Shown piece by piece: positions 43,777 to 54,317 of a DNA stretch of 64,000 nt; within the stretch, counting starts at the first letter, position 1, and the number at the start of each line of letters is the position of its first letter. The position numbers were made by a program, and so were the translations under genes. The DNA comes from Microbacterium sp. LWO13-1.2 (GTDB taxonomy: Bacteria > Actinomycetota > Actinomycetes > Actinomycetales > Microbacteriaceae), in NCBI RefSeq assembly GCF_038397725.1, contig NZ_CP151634.1:3286001-3350000 (forward strand), read 5' to 3'. The notes beneath the pieces are model-generated. The model was not told the origin of the DNA and made no database searches. It saw only the letters and a program-made list of their open reading frames with translations.

Positions 43777-45322
43777 CGATGCGGAGCGTGGGCAGTCCGA
43801 GCACGACCGCGCGGGGAGCTCCGTCGCCGGACGGGGCGGGAACCGCGCAAGATTCGGACTGCGAGCGATCCCACGCGTCGCCGCCGCGCGTGCGGCGGAT
43901 CTGCAGGGGCTTTCCGGTCGGGTCGTCAGCAAGCAGGTGGAACGGCGCGGCGTGGGTGATCGTCACGGTGACGACATCACCGGGACGAGGGAGGTCGGAG
44001 CCCGGAGTCACCTCGAAGTGCACGAGGCGGTTGTCCTCGGCCCGACCGGTGAGACGGTGCGTCTCCGCGTCCTTCTTGCCCTCGCCCGTCGACACCAGCA
44101 CCCGGACCTCGCGACCGACCTGCTTCTGGTTCTCCTCGAGTGAGATGCGCTCCTGCAGGGCGATGAGCCGGTTGTAACGTTCCTGGACGATCTCCTTCGG
44201 CACCTGATCTTCCATCGTCGCCGCGGGGGTGCCCTCACGAATGGAGTACTGGAAGGTGAATGCCCCGGAGAACCGCGACTGTTCGACGACGCGCATGGTG
44301 TCTTCGAAGTCCTCGTCCGTCTCGCCGGGGAAGCCCACGATGATATCGGTGGTGATCGACGCCAGCGGGATGCGCTCGCGCACGCGGTCGAGGATGCCGA
44401 GGAACCGCTCGCTGCGGTACGAGCGGCGCATCGCCTTCAGGATGCGGTCGCTGCCCGATTGCAACGGCATGTGCAGTTGCGGCATCACGGCCTCGGTCTC
44501 GGCCATTGCGTCGATCACGTCGTCGGTGAAGGCCGCGGGATGCGGGCTCGTGAACCGGATGCGCTCCAGGCCGTCGATCTCGCCGGCGGCACGCAGGAGC
44601 TTTCCGAATGCGTGGCGGTCACCGAACTCGACGCCGTACGAGTTGACGTTCTGTCCGAGGAGGGTGACCTCGATCGCTCCGTCGTCGACGAGGAGGCGGA
44701 TCTCGTTCAGGATGTCGCCAGGGCGGCGGTCCTTCTCCTTGCCACGCAGGCTCGGCACGATGCAGAACGTGCAGGTGTTGTTGCAGCCGACCGAGATCGA
44801 CACCCAACCACTGTGCGCCGAGTCCCGCTTGGTCGGCAGCGTCGACGGGAAGACGTCGAGCGACTCCAGGATCTCGAGCTCGGCTTCACCGTTGTGGCGC
44901 GCGCGTTCGAGCAGGCCGGGAAGAGAACCCATGTTGTGGGTGCCGAAGACGACGTCGACCCATGGCGCCTTGTCGAGCACGGCCTGCTTGTCCATCTGAG
45001 CCAGACAGCCGCCCACAGCGATCTGCATGCCATCTTTGCGACGCTTGACCGACGCGAGGTGCCCGAGAGTGCCGTAGAGCTTGCCCGCAGCGTTGTCGCG
45101 CACCGCGCAGGTGTTGATGATGACGACATCGGCCTCGGCGCCGTCGACAGCGCGCACGTACCCAGCGCTCTCCAGGGATCCGGAGAGCCGCTCCGAGTCG
45201 TGCACGTTCATCTGGCACCCGAAGGTGCGCACTTCGTAGGATCGCTGTCGGCCGTCGACGTCAATGGCCGCCGACGAAGCGCTGATGATCGTCGGTTCGC
45301 TGCGCGGGATAGTCATGGTCAT
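43769..45322 (-). CDS. miaB: tRNA-2-methylthio-N6-dimethylallyladenosine synthase
   Basis: 517 residues. Radical-SAM methylthiotransferase. The N-terminal cluster cysteines are in [22 protein letters not shown] and GGCLAQMDK; the radical-SAM CxxxCxxC is [18 protein letters not shown] domain ([30 protein letters not shown]) is near the end. It works after MiaA, encoded next. Starts at 45322 or 45316 (MTMTIP) are both possible. Confidence 0.95.
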   Translation of the reverse strand: MTMTIPRSEPTIISASSAAIDVDGRQRSYEVRTFGCQMNVHDSERLSGSLESAGYVRAVDGAEADVVIINTCAVRDNAAGKLYGTLGHLASVKRRKDGMQIAVGGCLAQMDKQAVLDKAPWVDVVFGTHNMGSLPGLLERARHNGEAELEILESLDVFPSTLPTKRDSAHSGWVSISVGCNNTCTFCIVPSLRGKEKDRRPGDILNEIRLLVDDGAIEVTLLGQNVNSYGVEFGDRHAFGKLLRAAGEIDGLERIRFTSPHPAAFTDDVIDAMAETEAVMPQLHMPLQSGSDRILKAMRRSYRSERFLGILDRVRERIPLASITTDIIVGFPGETDEDFEDTMRVVEQSRFSGAFTFQYSIREGTPAATMEDQVPKEIVQERYNRLIALQERISLEENQKQVGREVRVLVSTGEGKKDAETHRLTGRAEDNRLVHFEVTPGSDLPRPGDVVTVTITHAAPFHLLADDPTGKPLQIRRTRGGDAWDRSQSESCAVPAPSGDGAPRAVVLGLPTLRIGV

Positions 45323-45398
45323 CCCATTGTACGAGCGCTCCGACGTAGAAGCCCTGCGAACGATGCCGCTCCGTGCGCGCCGACTGAATGAAAGGTGT

Positions 45399-46160
45399 TC
45401 AGTCCGAATCCACGAACCGCACACCGGAGGAGGGCTGCCCGAACGACGCCTCGGTCAGCGCGGTGCGTGCGGCCTTCATCGCGACCGAGCCGTTGTACCC
45501 CCGCCGGGACAGCTGCCCGACGAGCCGGCGAAGGGCGGTGTCATGATCGAGGCGCGACAATGACCGCGCCTTCGTACGGGCGAAGTCCAACGCGCGTTCG
45601 TCGTCATCGTCTGGAACCTCGTCGAGCGCCGCTGCGATGACGTCGCGCGGGATGCCCCGTTGCGCGAGTGCTCGAGACAGCGCCACCCGCCCCAATCCTT
45701 TCCGTTCGACACCGGAGATGACGAGGTGTCCGGCGAGGATCGCATCATCCAGGTACCCGCGCCGGCAGAAGTCGTCGATCACGTCGTCGATCTGCGAAGA
45801 CTCGAGCGAATATCCCTTCAGCACAATTCGGGACTCGGAGACCGAGAGCGATCTGGTGCGCAGTTTTCGAACCAGCGCCTCCTCGGCGACCTTCCGGGTC
45901 TCCTCAGGATCAGGGGTCTGACTCTCCGCACCCTCGGCGTCGGATGTTCCCTCTCCCGAATCCGCGTGTGGGTGCAATGCCCGCAGACGCGGAGCCGTGT
46001 GCCGCTCTGCGGTGCCGCGAGCGGGATGCCGATCGCTCGGCGCGCCCTGGTCTCGCCCTCCGGAAGACGCCTCCGACGCTCTCTTCGCGCCGAAGAGCGG
46101 AATGACGGGGGCGAGACGATCCACGATTCCGCCCGCTTCGCCCCCGTTCTCACCGATCAT
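45399..46160 (-). CDS. recX: RecX regulatory protein
   Basis: 253 residues, with about 90 residues of low-complexity N-terminal extension (polar, Glu/Arg-rich) before the RecX repeats ([62 protein letters not shown]). RecX caps RecA filaments. It starts 2 bp after the recA stop and is thus translated with it. Confidence 0.92.
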   Translation of the reverse strand: MIGENGGEAGGIVDRLAPVIPLFGAKRASEASSGGRDQGAPSDRHPARGTAERHTAPRLRALHPHADSGEGTSDAEGAESQTPDPEETRKVAEEALVRKLRTRSLSVSESRIVLKGYSLESSQIDDVIDDFCRRGYLDDAILAGHLVISGVERKGLGRVALSRALAQRGIPRDVIAAALDEVPDDDDERALDFARTKARSLSRLDHDTALRRLVGQLSRRGYNGSVAMKAARTALTEASFGQPSSGVRFVDSD

Positions 46161-46162
46161 GA

Positions 46163-47215
46163 TCAGGCCGGTCGACGCTCTGCGAGCTCGTCTGCCGCAG
46201 CAGCAGCCGCCGGCGCCGCCGCACCGATACCGAGCTTCTGCTTGATCTGAGTCTCGATCGCCAGAGCGATGTCAGGGTTCTTGAGGAGGAACGTGCGCGC
46301 ATTCTCCTTGCCCTGACCGAGCTGGTCGCCGTCGTATGTGTACCAGGAGCCCGACTTCTTCACGATGCCGTGCTCGACGCCGAAGTCGATCAGGCTTCCC
46401 TCACGGGAAATGCCGATGCCGTACAGGATGTCGAACTCGGCCTGCTTGAACGGCGGAGCCATCTTGTTCTTCACGACCTTGACCCTGGTGCGGTTTCCGA
46501 CAGCGTCGGTGCCGTCCTTCAGAGTCTCGATACGACGGATGTCGAGCCGCACCGATGCGTAGAACTTCAGCGCCTTGCCGCCGGCAGTCGTCTCCGGCGA
46601 TCCGAAGAAGACGCCGATCTTCTCACGCAGCTGGTTGATGAAGATCATGGTGGTGTTGGTCTGGTTCAGGCCACCGGTGAGCTTGCGCAGCGCCTGCGAC
46701 ATGAGGCGAGCCTGCAGACCCACGTGCGAGTCGCCCATCTCACCCTCGATCTCGGCACGAGGCACAAGCGCCGCCACGGAGTCGATGACGATGAGGTCGA
46801 TGGCGCCGGAACGCACGAGCATGTCGGCGATCTCGAGCGCCTGCTCTCCGGTGTCGGGCTGCGAGACGAGAAGGGCATCGATGTCGACGCCGAGCTTCGC
46901 CGCGTAGTCGGGGTCGAGCGCGTGCTCGGCGTCGATGAAGGCGGCGATGCCGCCTGCGCGCTGCGCGTTGGCGATCGCGTGCAGCGTGAGCGTCGTCTTA
47001 CCGGACGACTCAGGGCCGTAGATCTCGACGATGCGGCCACGCGGAAGGCCGCCCACTCCGAGGGCGACGTCGAGGGCGATGGAGCCGGTGGGGATGACGG
47101 CGACGGGTGCGCGGTCATCGCTGCCCAGCCGCATGACCGAGCCCTTTCCGAACTGCCGGTCGATCTGAGCGAGGGCTGTTTCCAGGGACTTCTCGCGGTC
47201 GGCGGGTGATGGCAT
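46163..47215 (-). CDS. recA: Recombinase RecA
   Basis: 350 residues. Walker [11 protein letters not shown] (about 68-77), [39 protein letters not shown], and the MAWPGs loop region [21 protein letters not shown]. Central protein of recombination and the SOS response. A LexA-type box lies about 200 bp upstream. ATG 47215 gives the normal N-terminus [25 protein letters not shown]. Confidence 0.97.
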   Translation of the reverse strand: MPSPADREKSLETALAQIDRQFGKGSVMRLGSDDRAPVAVIPTGSIALDVALGVGGLPRGRIVEIYGPESSGKTTLTLHAIANAQRAGGIAAFIDAEHALDPDYAAKLGVDIDALLVSQPDTGEQALEIADMLVRSGAIDLIVIDSVAALVPRAEIEGEMGDSHVGLQARLMSQALRKLTGGLNQTNTTMIFINQLREKIGVFFGSPETTAGGKALKFYASVRLDIRRIETLKDGTDAVGNRTRVKVVKNKMAPPFKQAEFDILYGIGISREGSLIDFGVEHGIVKKSGSWYTYDGDQLGQGKENARTFLLKNPDIALAIETQIKQKLGIGAAAPAAAAAADELAERRPA

Positions 47216-47411
47216 GATGTGCTTCCTTCTGCTCGCGTGGTGCCGCCTGTAGGCTGTCGCGGCCGACCCGGCTGGGACGAACTCTCCGACAAGGCGTATG
47301 GCTCTGAGCCATGTCTTCACCGTAGGAGGGGCCTCCGACATCGTGTCGGCGAACCCGCGAACTGTGGAGAGACAAGTCTCGAAACCATCTGTGCAGAAGA
47401 CTACGCCCGCT

Positions 47412-47427
47412 TCGAACAGATATTCGA
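47412..47427. promoter_or_regulatory. LexA (SOS) box upstream of recA
   Basis: TCGAACAGATATTCGA differs by one base from the actinobacterial/Gram-positive consensus TCGAACN(4)GTTCGA-type palindrome (second half TATTCGA instead of TGTTCGA). It is about 200 bp upstream of recA and downstream of the DUF3046 gene, implying a long 5' leader for the SOS-regulated transcript. The 47216-47411 leader holds no gene that I can see. Confidence 0.7.
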
Positions 47428-47484
47428 CGACACGCCGCAATCGGAACGTCGTCGCCCGCACGCATGGATCAGAACGAGATCGAG

Positions 47485-47709
47485 TCAGCGCTTGCGCGGC
47501 TCCAGACGGCCGGCGCCGTAGCGGCGCTCCGGCGGCACATCCATCTCCTCGCAAAGAGCGAGCCAGATGTCACGCGGTGGCAGCCCCAGATCGAGCGCTT
47601 CCAGGGCCGTCCGGCCACCGAGAGCGGTGAGCACCAGATCGTTCAGCAACGACGAAGCGCGCCCCGAGAACTCGCCTTCGACGGCGCGAAGAAACTCACT
47701 GCGACGCAT
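47485..47709 (-). CDS. DUF3046 family protein
   Basis: 74 residues: [16 protein letters not shown]...[39 protein letters not shown]. This small actinobacterial family typically sits beside recA and clgR, as here. Function unknown; a link to DNA repair is inferred only from conserved position. Confidence 0.88.
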   Translation of the reverse strand: MRRSEFLRAVEGEFSGRASSLLNDLVLTALGGRTALEALDLGLPPRDIWLALCEEMDVPPERRYGAGRLEPRKR

Positions 47710-47727
47710 CGAGGTTCCGGCGTCGAC

Positions 47728-48036
47728 TCAGTGGAGGGAGAGCTGCGGCTCGATCGATGCAACGAGGTCGTCCGGGACGACGTCCGGGAAGACCTGGATT
47801 CCCTCAAGGACCGAGATGCGATCGCCTACTTCGCGCATGATCGTCGAGATAGGCACATCGAGTGCATCGGCGACGGACGCGAGGATCTCGCTGGACGCCT
47901 CTTTCTGCCCGCGCTCGACCTCACTGAGGTAACCGAGTGCTACCGAGGCTTTGCCCGCTACCTGACGAAGGGTACGGCCCTTCTGCAGGCGGAAGTCCCT
48001 GAGCACATCGCCGATTTCCTGTCGAACAAGAATCAT
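47728..48036 (-). CDS. clgR: ClgR-type XRE transcriptional regulator
   Basis: 102 residues. HTH: EIGDVLRDFRLQKGRTLRQVAGKASVALGYLSEVERGQKEASSEILASVADALDVP. This is the ClgR pattern (activator of clpP and other protease genes and DNA-damage genes in corynebacteria and streptomycetes). The 168-bp gap upstream should contain its promoter. It is followed by the DUF3046 gene 18 bp later. Confidence 0.9.
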   Translation of the reverse strand: MILVRQEIGDVLRDFRLQKGRTLRQVAGKASVALGYLSEVERGQKEASSEILASVADALDVPISTIMREVGDRISVLEGIQVFPDVVPDDLVASIEPQLSLH

Positions 48037-48161
48037 CAGAACCCCCTCTCCATCGCCATCCCCGGAATCCTCCGAGGGATCGCCAGTCTAACCCGACCTG
48101 ACTCCATTAAATCTACTGTTTCTCGCTGTGGTTTCGTTGTGAAGGACCTTGACAAGGGACG

Positions 48162-48180
48162 TGGTGTGAGCCGCACACCA
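48162..48180. promoter_or_regulatory. Small hairpin between cinA and clgR
   Basis: TGGTGTG (48162-48168) / CACACCA (48174-48180) with a 5-nt loop. It may be the end of the ftsK-pgsA-cinA transcript or a binding site at the clgR promoter. No T-run, so the role is open. Confidence 0.35.
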
Positions 48181-48204
48181 TCGACAACAGCGATCCGATG
48201 ACTG

Positions 48205-48693
48205 CTATTCCCGGAGCACGGCCAACGCGGACGAGAGCGCGGCGTCGACCGACTGCTGGCGAACGGCCGCCCGGTCCCCCTCGAAGACGAACATTCGGGA
48301 GATCTTGATCCCGGGAGCGACGACGCCGATGTGCACCGTACCCACCGGTTGACCGTCCGGCGAATCCGGTCCGGCGATACCGGTGGTCGCGATGCCGACG
48401 TCCGCCGGAAACCCTGCGACCGAGAGCGCACGACGCACGCCGTCAGCCATCTGCAGCGCCACTTGGGGATGCACCGGTCCATGCTCCTCGAGCAGCTCGG
48501 CGTCGACCCCGAGCAGCGTGTGCTTGACCGGAGTGGCGTAGGCCACGATGCCTCCGCGGAAGACATCGGAAGCGCCGGGCACGGACACGATCTCCGCCGC
48601 GATCGCGCCACCCGTCAGGGACTCGGCGACGCCGAGACTCAGCGCGCGCGCCCGCAGCACCTCGAGAAGCGCAGCGGCGTTCGCCGTCGTCAT
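48205..48693 (-). CDS. CinA C-terminal domain protein (nicotinamide-nucleotide amidohydrolase)
   Basis: 162 residues. SLGVAESLTGGAIAAEIVSVPGASDVFRGGIVAYATPVKHTLLGV and GIATTGIAGPDSPDGQPVGTVHIGV are CinA-C signatures; family members deamidate NMN (PncC). The N-terminal MoaB-like domain of full CinA is absent. ATG 48693 overlaps the pgsA stop (ATGA). Confidence 0.93.
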   Translation of the reverse strand: MTTANAAALLEVLRARALSLGVAESLTGGAIAAEIVSVPGASDVFRGGIVAYATPVKHTLLGVDAELLEEHGPVHPQVALQMADGVRRALSVAGFPADVGIATTGIAGPDSPDGQPVGTVHIGVVAPGIKISRMFVFEGDRAAVRQQSVDAALSSALAVLRE

Positions 48694-49283
48694 GAGGTCT
48701 GCTGGTCCTGGCGACCACCGCGGACCTGCGCGACGATGTAGTCGACACCGCTGGCCACCGTCAGGACCAGCACGGCGGCCATCAGCACCGCCGTGATGAG
48801 AACCCAGATGTCGAGGCCGATCAGCACGTGCAGCGGGAGCAGCGCCCACGACAGCGCGACGCCCTGCACCGCGGTCTTGAGCTTGCCCATCCACGCTGCG
48901 GCGACGATGTGCTGTTTCGCCACCATGAAGCGATGGATCGTGATGCCCCACTCCCGGACGAGGATGATCACGACGAACCACCAGCCGAACTCACCGAGCT
49001 CGCCGAGCACCGCGAGGCCGATGAATCCGGCACCGGTGAGCAGCTTGTCGGCGATCGGGTCCCACAGCTTGCCGAAGTCGCTGACGATGTCGTACTTGCG
49101 CGCCAGGTAGCCGTCGACCCAGTCGGTCGAGATCGCGACGATGAAGAGGACCGCCGCCGTCCACCGAAGGGCGAGATCGGGGATGCCGTACGTGCCGCCG
49201 AGAAGGAGCAGGACGAAGAAGACGACCGCAAGGGGGATGCGGGCGATCGTGATCGCGTTCGGCAGCTGCCGGGGAATCGCCAT
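48690..49283 (-). CDS. pgsA: CDP-diacylglycerol--glycerol-3-phosphate 3-phosphatidyltransferase
   Basis: 197 residues, integral membrane. The CDP-alcohol phosphotransferase motif DWVDGYLARKYDIVSDFGKLWDPIADK (about 56-82) contains the metal-binding aspartates. It makes phosphatidylglycerol-phosphate. It overlaps both neighbours (ftsK and cinA), a tight three-gene unit. Confidence 0.93.
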   Translation of the reverse strand: MAIPRQLPNAITIARIPLAVVFFVLLLLGGTYGIPDLALRWTAAVLFIVAISTDWVDGYLARKYDIVSDFGKLWDPIADKLLTGAGFIGLAVLGELGEFGWWFVVIILVREWGITIHRFMVAKQHIVAAAWMGKLKTAVQGVALSWALLPLHVLIGLDIWVLITAVLMAAVLVLTVASGVDYIVAQVRGGRQDQQTS

Positions 49284-51991
49284 CAGTCGCGACCCGTCAG
49301 GCCCCAGGCGTCTTCGTCGCCGTCGCCCTCGGATTCGACGACCGGCAGGCCTGCGAACTGCGCTTCGACAGGATCGACTTCCCGGAAGCCTGAGGCAGGA
49401 GCCGGAACAGCGGGTGCAGGAGCAGACGGCGCGTCGTCGCCGCGGAGCTTGGCCATGACATCCGCCAACTGCTCGGCTGTCACCAGCACATCTCGGGCCT
49501 TCGACCCTTCGGACGGGCCGACGATCTCTCTGGATTCGAGCAGATCCATCAGGCGTCCGGCCTTGGCGAAGCCGACCCGGAGCTTGCGCTGCAGCATCGA
49601 GGTCGAGCCGAACTGCGTCGAGACGATGAGTTCTGCGGCGGCGAGCAGCAGTTCGAGATCGTCGCCGATGTCCTCGTCGACGTCCTTCTTCTTGTGCTCG
49701 ACGGTCTCCTGCACGTCGGAGCGGTACTCCGGCCGCGCCTGGCGGGTGACGTGTTTGACGACCGCTTCGATCTCTTTCTCATCGACCCAGGCGCCCTGGA
49801 GGCGGAACGGCTTGGACGACCCCATCGGCGAGAAGAGCGCGTCGCCCTGCCCGATGAGCTTGTCTGCGCCGGGGCTGTCGAGGATGACACGGCTGTCGGT
49901 GACGCTGGTCACGGCGAACGCGAGTCGAGAGGGCACGTTGGCCTTGATCAGACCGGTGACGACGTCGACGCTCGGTCGCTGCGTGGCGAGGACGAGGTGG
50001 ATGCCGCTGGCACGGGCGAGCTGGGTGATACGGACGATCGAGTCCTCGACATCACGAGGAGCGACCATCATCAGGTCGGCGAGCTCGTCGACGACGACCA
50101 GCAGATACGGGTACGGCTTGAGTACACGCTCACTGCCGACCGGCACCTCCACCTCGCCGGCGCGCACCGCGCGGTTGAAGTCGTCGATATGGCGGAAGCC
50201 GAACGACGCGAGGTCGTCGTACCGCATGTCCATCTCCTTCACGACCCATTGCAGCGCTTCGGCGGCCTTCTTGGGGTTCGTGATGATGGGCGTGATCAGG
50301 TGCGGCACACCGGCGTAGCTGGTGAGCTCGACGCGCTTGGGGTCGATCAGCACCATGCGCACATCCGTCGGCCGGGCGCGCATCAACAGGCTCGTGATCA
50401 TCGAGTTCACGAAGCTGGACTTTCCCGAGCCGGTGGAACCGGCGACCAGGAGGTGCGGCATCTTGGCGAGGTTCGCGATGACGATGTTTCCGCCGACATC
50501 CTTGCCGACGCCGATCGTCATCGGATGCGTGCTCTTCTGCGCCGCCGGGGATCGCAGGACGTCGCCGAGCGCGACCATCTCCTTGTCGGCGTTCGGGATC
50601 TCGATGCCGATCGCGCTCTTGCCGGGGATCGGCGAGAGGATGCGCACATCGTTCGAGGCCACCGCATACGCGAAGTTGTTGCTCAGCTGGAGGATCTTCT
50701 CGACCTTGACGCCGTGGCCGACCTCGACCTCGTACTGCGTCACCGTCGGACCGCGCGAGAAGCCGGTGACCTTGGCGTCGACCTTGAACTGGGTGAGCAC
50801 GTTCGTGATCTGCTCGATGACCTTGTCGGTCGCCTCGGAACGCACCACAGAGGGCGGCCCTTCGCTGAGCACACCTGGCGAGGGCAGGATGTAGGGGGCG
50901 ACCGGTGCCTGTGGACCCCGCTCCCCCGGTCCCGCGGTGCCGAAGCCGTCGAGACCAGGAAGCTCAGGCTGTTCGCCGGTGTCAGAGGCGTCGTCGAGCA
51001 GAGCCGTCGTCTGCTGCTCGGCGAGGGCATCAGTGACGGAGCGCACGTCCGAGAGCACTTCGGTGGCGGCGTCGTAAGGATCGGCGACGATCACGGCCTG
51101 GTCGTACGCCGGAGTGACGTCCGTGGTGGAGAGCAGTGCCGTGATGTCGTCGGAGCCGAGGGTTCCCTCGTCGGGATCCTCTTCACGACCGGTCTTGTTC
51201 CGGCGCCACCACGGCAGCACATCCGGATCGTCGACCTTGTCATCTTCATCGATCGCCGCCGCGTTCTTCGCGGGTTTCTCGGGGCGCTCGGCGTCGAACA
51301 TCCAGGCGTACAGGTCGCCGAGACGGGTGCCGATGCGATTCGGGGGCGTCTTGGTGAGGATCAGCACGCTCAGTACGGCGAGCAGCGACAGCACGATGTA
51401 GGCGACGACCGGGCTCAGGAAGGCGAGCGGCTCACCCAGCATCCATCCGAAGAGCCCGCCGGACTCGCTGATGGCGAGCATCCCCTCCTTGGGCTGGGGA
51501 CGGGCGCCTGCGACGTGGCAGAAGCCCGCAAGCGAAAGGATGAAGAGCCCGAATCCGATCCCGATGCGCCCGTTGTCGTGCACGGAGGACGGATGCCGGA
51601 ACAGCCAGCCGGCGAGCAGGAGCAGCAGCACCGGCATCACGAACGCGGCACGGCCGATGAGTGCACCGACCGAGAAGGCGCTGATGTTCGCCGCGACCTC
51701 GTTGCCGATGAAGAACCACTCGTTCACCGCGCCGGCGGCCGCCAGCAGCACGAGCAGGAAGGGGAAGCCGTCGCGACGGTCGTCCTTCTCGAGGTTTTCC
51801 GGTCCGAACGCGCGGAACAGCCCGCCCACGCCGTGGGCGAGCCCGATCCACGCGCGTACAGCCACCGGAGGCTTGTCGATCGCGTCGATGTACTTCTTGG
51901 GCGCGGCTTGAGCCTTCGGAGCCGCCTGCCGCTTCGGGCGAGGCGATGCGCTCGTAGACGCGCGCTCGGATTTCGTGGTGCTCCTGGCCAT
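49283..51991 (-). CDS. ftsK: DNA translocase FtsK
   Basis: 902 residues. N-terminal membrane domain with about four TM segments (residues 80-220), acidic linker, RecA-like motor with Walker [12 protein letters not shown] and Walker [15 protein letters not shown], and the C-terminal gamma winged helix that reads chromosome polarity sequences ([48 protein letters not shown]). It clears DNA from the division septum. The antisense frame 49694-52030 is spurious. Confidence 0.96.
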   Translation of the reverse strand: MARSTTKSERASTSASPRPKRQAAPKAQAAPKKYIDAIDKPPVAVRAWIGLAHGVGGLFRAFGPENLEKDDRRDGFPFLLVLLAAAGAVNEWFFIGNEVAANISAFSVGALIGRAAFVMPVLLLLLAGWLFRHPSSVHDNGRIGIGFGLFILSLAGFCHVAGARPQPKEGMLAISESGGLFGWMLGEPLAFLSPVVAYIVLSLLAVLSVLILTKTPPNRIGTRLGDLYAWMFDAERPEKPAKNAAAIDEDDKVDDPDVLPWWRRNKTGREEDPDEGTLGSDDITALLSTTDVTPAYDQAVIVADPYDAATEVLSDVRSVTDALAEQQTTALLDDASDTGEQPELPGLDGFGTAGPGERGPQAPVAPYILPSPGVLSEGPPSVVRSEATDKVIEQITNVLTQFKVDAKVTGFSRGPTVTQYEVEVGHGVKVEKILQLSNNFAYAVASNDVRILSPIPGKSAIGIEIPNADKEMVALGDVLRSPAAQKSTHPMTIGVGKDVGGNIVIANLAKMPHLLVAGSTGSGKSSFVNSMITSLLMRARPTDVRMVLIDPKRVELTSYAGVPHLITPIITNPKKAAEALQWVVKEMDMRYDDLASFGFRHIDDFNRAVRAGEVEVPVGSERVLKPYPYLLVVVDELADLMMVAPRDVEDSIVRITQLARASGIHLVLATQRPSVDVVTGLIKANVPSRLAFAVTSVTDSRVILDSPGADKLIGQGDALFSPMGSSKPFRLQGAWVDEKEIEAVVKHVTRQARPEYRSDVQETVEHKKKDVDEDIGDDLELLLAAAELIVSTQFGSTSMLQRKLRVGFAKAGRLMDLLESREIVGPSEGSKARDVLVTAEQLADVMAKLRGDDAPSAPAPAVPAPASGFREVDPVEAQFAGLPVVESEGDGDEDAWGLTGRD

Positions 51992-52057
51992 GCACTCACG
52001 CTACGTCCCGGCACCGACGTTTCCGCGTAATGACGCGGCTTTCCGCGGATTCTCCGC

Positions 52058-52549
52058 TCAACCGAGGCGCTTCACCATGATGTCGCGGACCGGACCGCTC
52101 TCGGTCACGGCAAAACCCTCGGAACGATACAGGGCTGCGGCATGGTTGCCTTGCTGCACGCTCAGGCTGATCAGGCGATAGCCGGCCGCACGAGCGTGAA
52201 CGCCGACCTCGCGGATCAGAGCACGCCCGACTCCCCTGGCTCGCCAGATCGGCCGCACCCCGATGATGAGCTCGGGAATCCCGGTGCCGACGTATCCGAA
52301 GCCGGGATCGCTGCGCGGCAGGGTCCGATACCACGCCGCCCCGATGGGCTCTTCGAACTCGTCCACCGCGAGGAAGCCGGCATCTCCAGGGCGCATCCAT
52401 CCCGAGAGATATCGGCGGTACTCTGCGCTGGCGATCACCTCATGCCTCGGGCGGACGTCGTCGAGCTGCCAGTTGGCAGCCTCGACGACCATCTCGGCGA
52501 GGAACCCGCCATCGGACACCGCTGCTGGACGAACGCGGAACGCGGACAT
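52058..52549 (-). CDS. GNAT family N-acetyltransferase
   Basis: 163 residues. FRVRPAAVSDGGFLAEMVVEAANWQ at the start and IIGVRPIWRARGVGRALIREVGVHARAAG (CoA loop). C-terminal QGNHAAALYRSEGF. It starts 23 bp after RNase J on the same strand. Substrate unknown. Confidence 0.82.
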   Translation of the reverse strand: MSAFRVRPAAVSDGGFLAEMVVEAANWQLDDVRPRHEVIASAEYRRYLSGWMRPGDAGFLAVDEFEEPIGAAWYRTLPRSDPGFGYVGTGIPELIIGVRPIWRARGVGRALIREVGVHARAAGYRLISLSVQQGNHAAALYRSEGFAVTESGPVRDIMVKRLG

Positions 52550-52572
52550 GCGGCGAGTGTAGCGACCTCGTG

Positions 52573-54249
52573 TTACGCCTCGATGACGAGCGGCACGATC
52601 ATCGGCCGACGACGCAGCTTCTGGTTCACCCAGCGACCGATCGTGCGCCGGATGATCTGCGACAGCGCATGCGTGTCGTGCACGCCGTTGCCGGATGCCT
52701 CCTTGAGCGCCGCGATGATCTTCGGTGTGATGTCATCGAACACCGAGTCGTCCTCGGCGACGCCGCGTGCATGAATCTCCGGTCCGGAGATGATTCGGCC
52801 GGTGCTGGCGTCGACCACGACGATCACAGAGATGAATCCCTCTTCACCCAGGATCCGGCGATCCTTCAGGTCGGCATCCGTGATCTCACCGACGGTGGAG
52901 CCGTCGACGTACACGAAGCCGATGTCCAGCTGGCCGGCCACCCTGGCTTCGCCGTCCTTGAGGTCGATCACCGTGCCGTTGGCGGCGATGAACGTGCGCT
53001 CTTCCGGGATCCCGGTCTCCTGCGCGAGCTTCGCGTTGGCGTAGAGGTGCCGGGACTCGCCGTGCACGGGGAGAACGTTCTTCGGCTTGAGGATGTTGTA
53101 GCAATAGATCAGCTCGCCCGCGGCGGCGTGGCCGGAGACGTGGACCTTGGCATTGGCCTTGTGCACCACGTTGGCGCCGAGTCGCGTGAGACCGTCGATG
53201 ACGCGGTAGACCGCGTTCTCGTTGCCGGGGATCAGGCTGGACGCCAGGATGACCGTGTCACCCTCGCCCACCTCGATCGCGTGATCGCGATTCGCCATGC
53301 GGCTGAGCACCGCCATCGGCTCGCCCTGCGATCCCGTCGACATGAAGACGATCTTGTCGTCCGGGAGGTCGCGCGCCTTCTTGTAGTCGATCAGGACGCC
53401 GTCCGGCACTGTCAGGTACCCGAGGTCTGCGGCGATCGTCATGTTCCGGACCATGCTCCGCCCGAGCAGCGCGACCCGGCGACCGTGCGCGGCTGCAGCA
53501 TCGAGCACCTGCTGCACGCGGTGGATGTGGCTGGAGAAGCTCGCCACGATCACACGGCGAGGAGCCTTGCCGATCACCTGATCGAGCACCGGTCCGATCG
53601 AGCGCTCCGTGGGGGTGAAGCCTGGCACGTCGGCATTCGTGGAGTCGACCAGGAACAGATCGACTCCCTCCTCACCGAGGCGGGCGAATGCGCGAAGGTC
53701 GGTGATCCGTCCGTCCAGCGGGAGCTGGTCCATCTTGAAGTCGCCGGTGGCGAGCACGAGACCGGCCGGCGTTCGGATGGCGATCGCCAGAGCATCCGGA
53801 ATCGAGTGGTTGACCGCGACGAACTCGAGGTCGAACGGACCGACCTGCTCGCGCTCCCCCTCCTTGACGGTGAGGGTGAAGGCCTTGATCCGATGCTCCT
53901 TGAGCTTCGCCTCGACGAGGGCGAGCGTGAGCCCGGATCCGATCAGCGGAATGTCGCTCTTCAGACGCAGCAGGTACGGGACGGCGCCGATGTGGTCTTC
54001 GTGGCCGTGCGTGAGGACGACCCCGACGATGTCGTCGAGGCGATCCCGGATCGGCTCGAAGTCGGGCAGGATCAGATCGACACCGGGCTGGTGCTCCTCG
54101 GGGAACAGCACGCCGCAGTCGACGATCAGGATCTTGCCGTCGTATTCGAAGACGGTCATGTTGCGGCCGATCTCGCCGAGCCCACCGATCGGGATGACGC
54201 GCAACGTCCCTTCTGCGAGCGGTGCGGGTTCTGCGACGGGGATGGACAT
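52573..54249 (-). CDS. rnj: Ribonuclease J
   Basis: 558 residues. Metallo-beta-lactamase/beta-CASP nuclease with 5'-3' exo and endo activity in RNA decay. Metal motif THGHEDHIGAVPYLL (about 78-92), VNHSIPDALAI, GDFKMDQLP, STNADVPGFTPTE, and SGHAAAGEL near the end of the beta-CASP region. ATG 54249 is taken because conserved sequence begins there. Confidence 0.95.
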   Translation of the reverse strand: MSIPVAEPAPLAEGTLRVIPIGGLGEIGRNMTVFEYDGKILIVDCGVLFPEEHQPGVDLILPDFEPIRDRLDDIVGVVLTHGHEDHIGAVPYLLRLKSDIPLIGSGLTLALVEAKLKEHRIKAFTLTVKEGEREQVGPFDLEFVAVNHSIPDALAIAIRTPAGLVLATGDFKMDQLPLDGRITDLRAFARLGEEGVDLFLVDSTNADVPGFTPTERSIGPVLDQVIGKAPRRVIVASFSSHIHRVQQVLDAAAAHGRRVALLGRSMVRNMTIAADLGYLTVPDGVLIDYKKARDLPDDKIVFMSTGSQGEPMAVLSRMANRDHAIEVGEGDTVILASSLIPGNENAVYRVIDGLTRLGANVVHKANAKVHVSGHAAAGELIYCYNILKPKNVLPVHGESRHLYANAKLAQETGIPEERTFIAANGTVIDLKDGEARVAGQLDIGFVYVDGSTVGEITDADLKDRRILGEEGFISVIVVVDASTGRIISGPEIHARGVAEDDSVFDDITPKIIAALKEASGNGVHDTHALSQIIRRTIGRWVNQKLRRRPMIVPLVIEA

Positions 54250-54317
54250 GCTGTCTCCTCTTTCGGACGCTGTGCGCGTCCGTTCGTTCATGAGGGCGCG
54301 TCTCAGCGCCCGATGTC

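Noticed and set aside
49694..52030. 778-codon plus-strand frame
   Set aside because: Antisense to ftsK with shadow composition.
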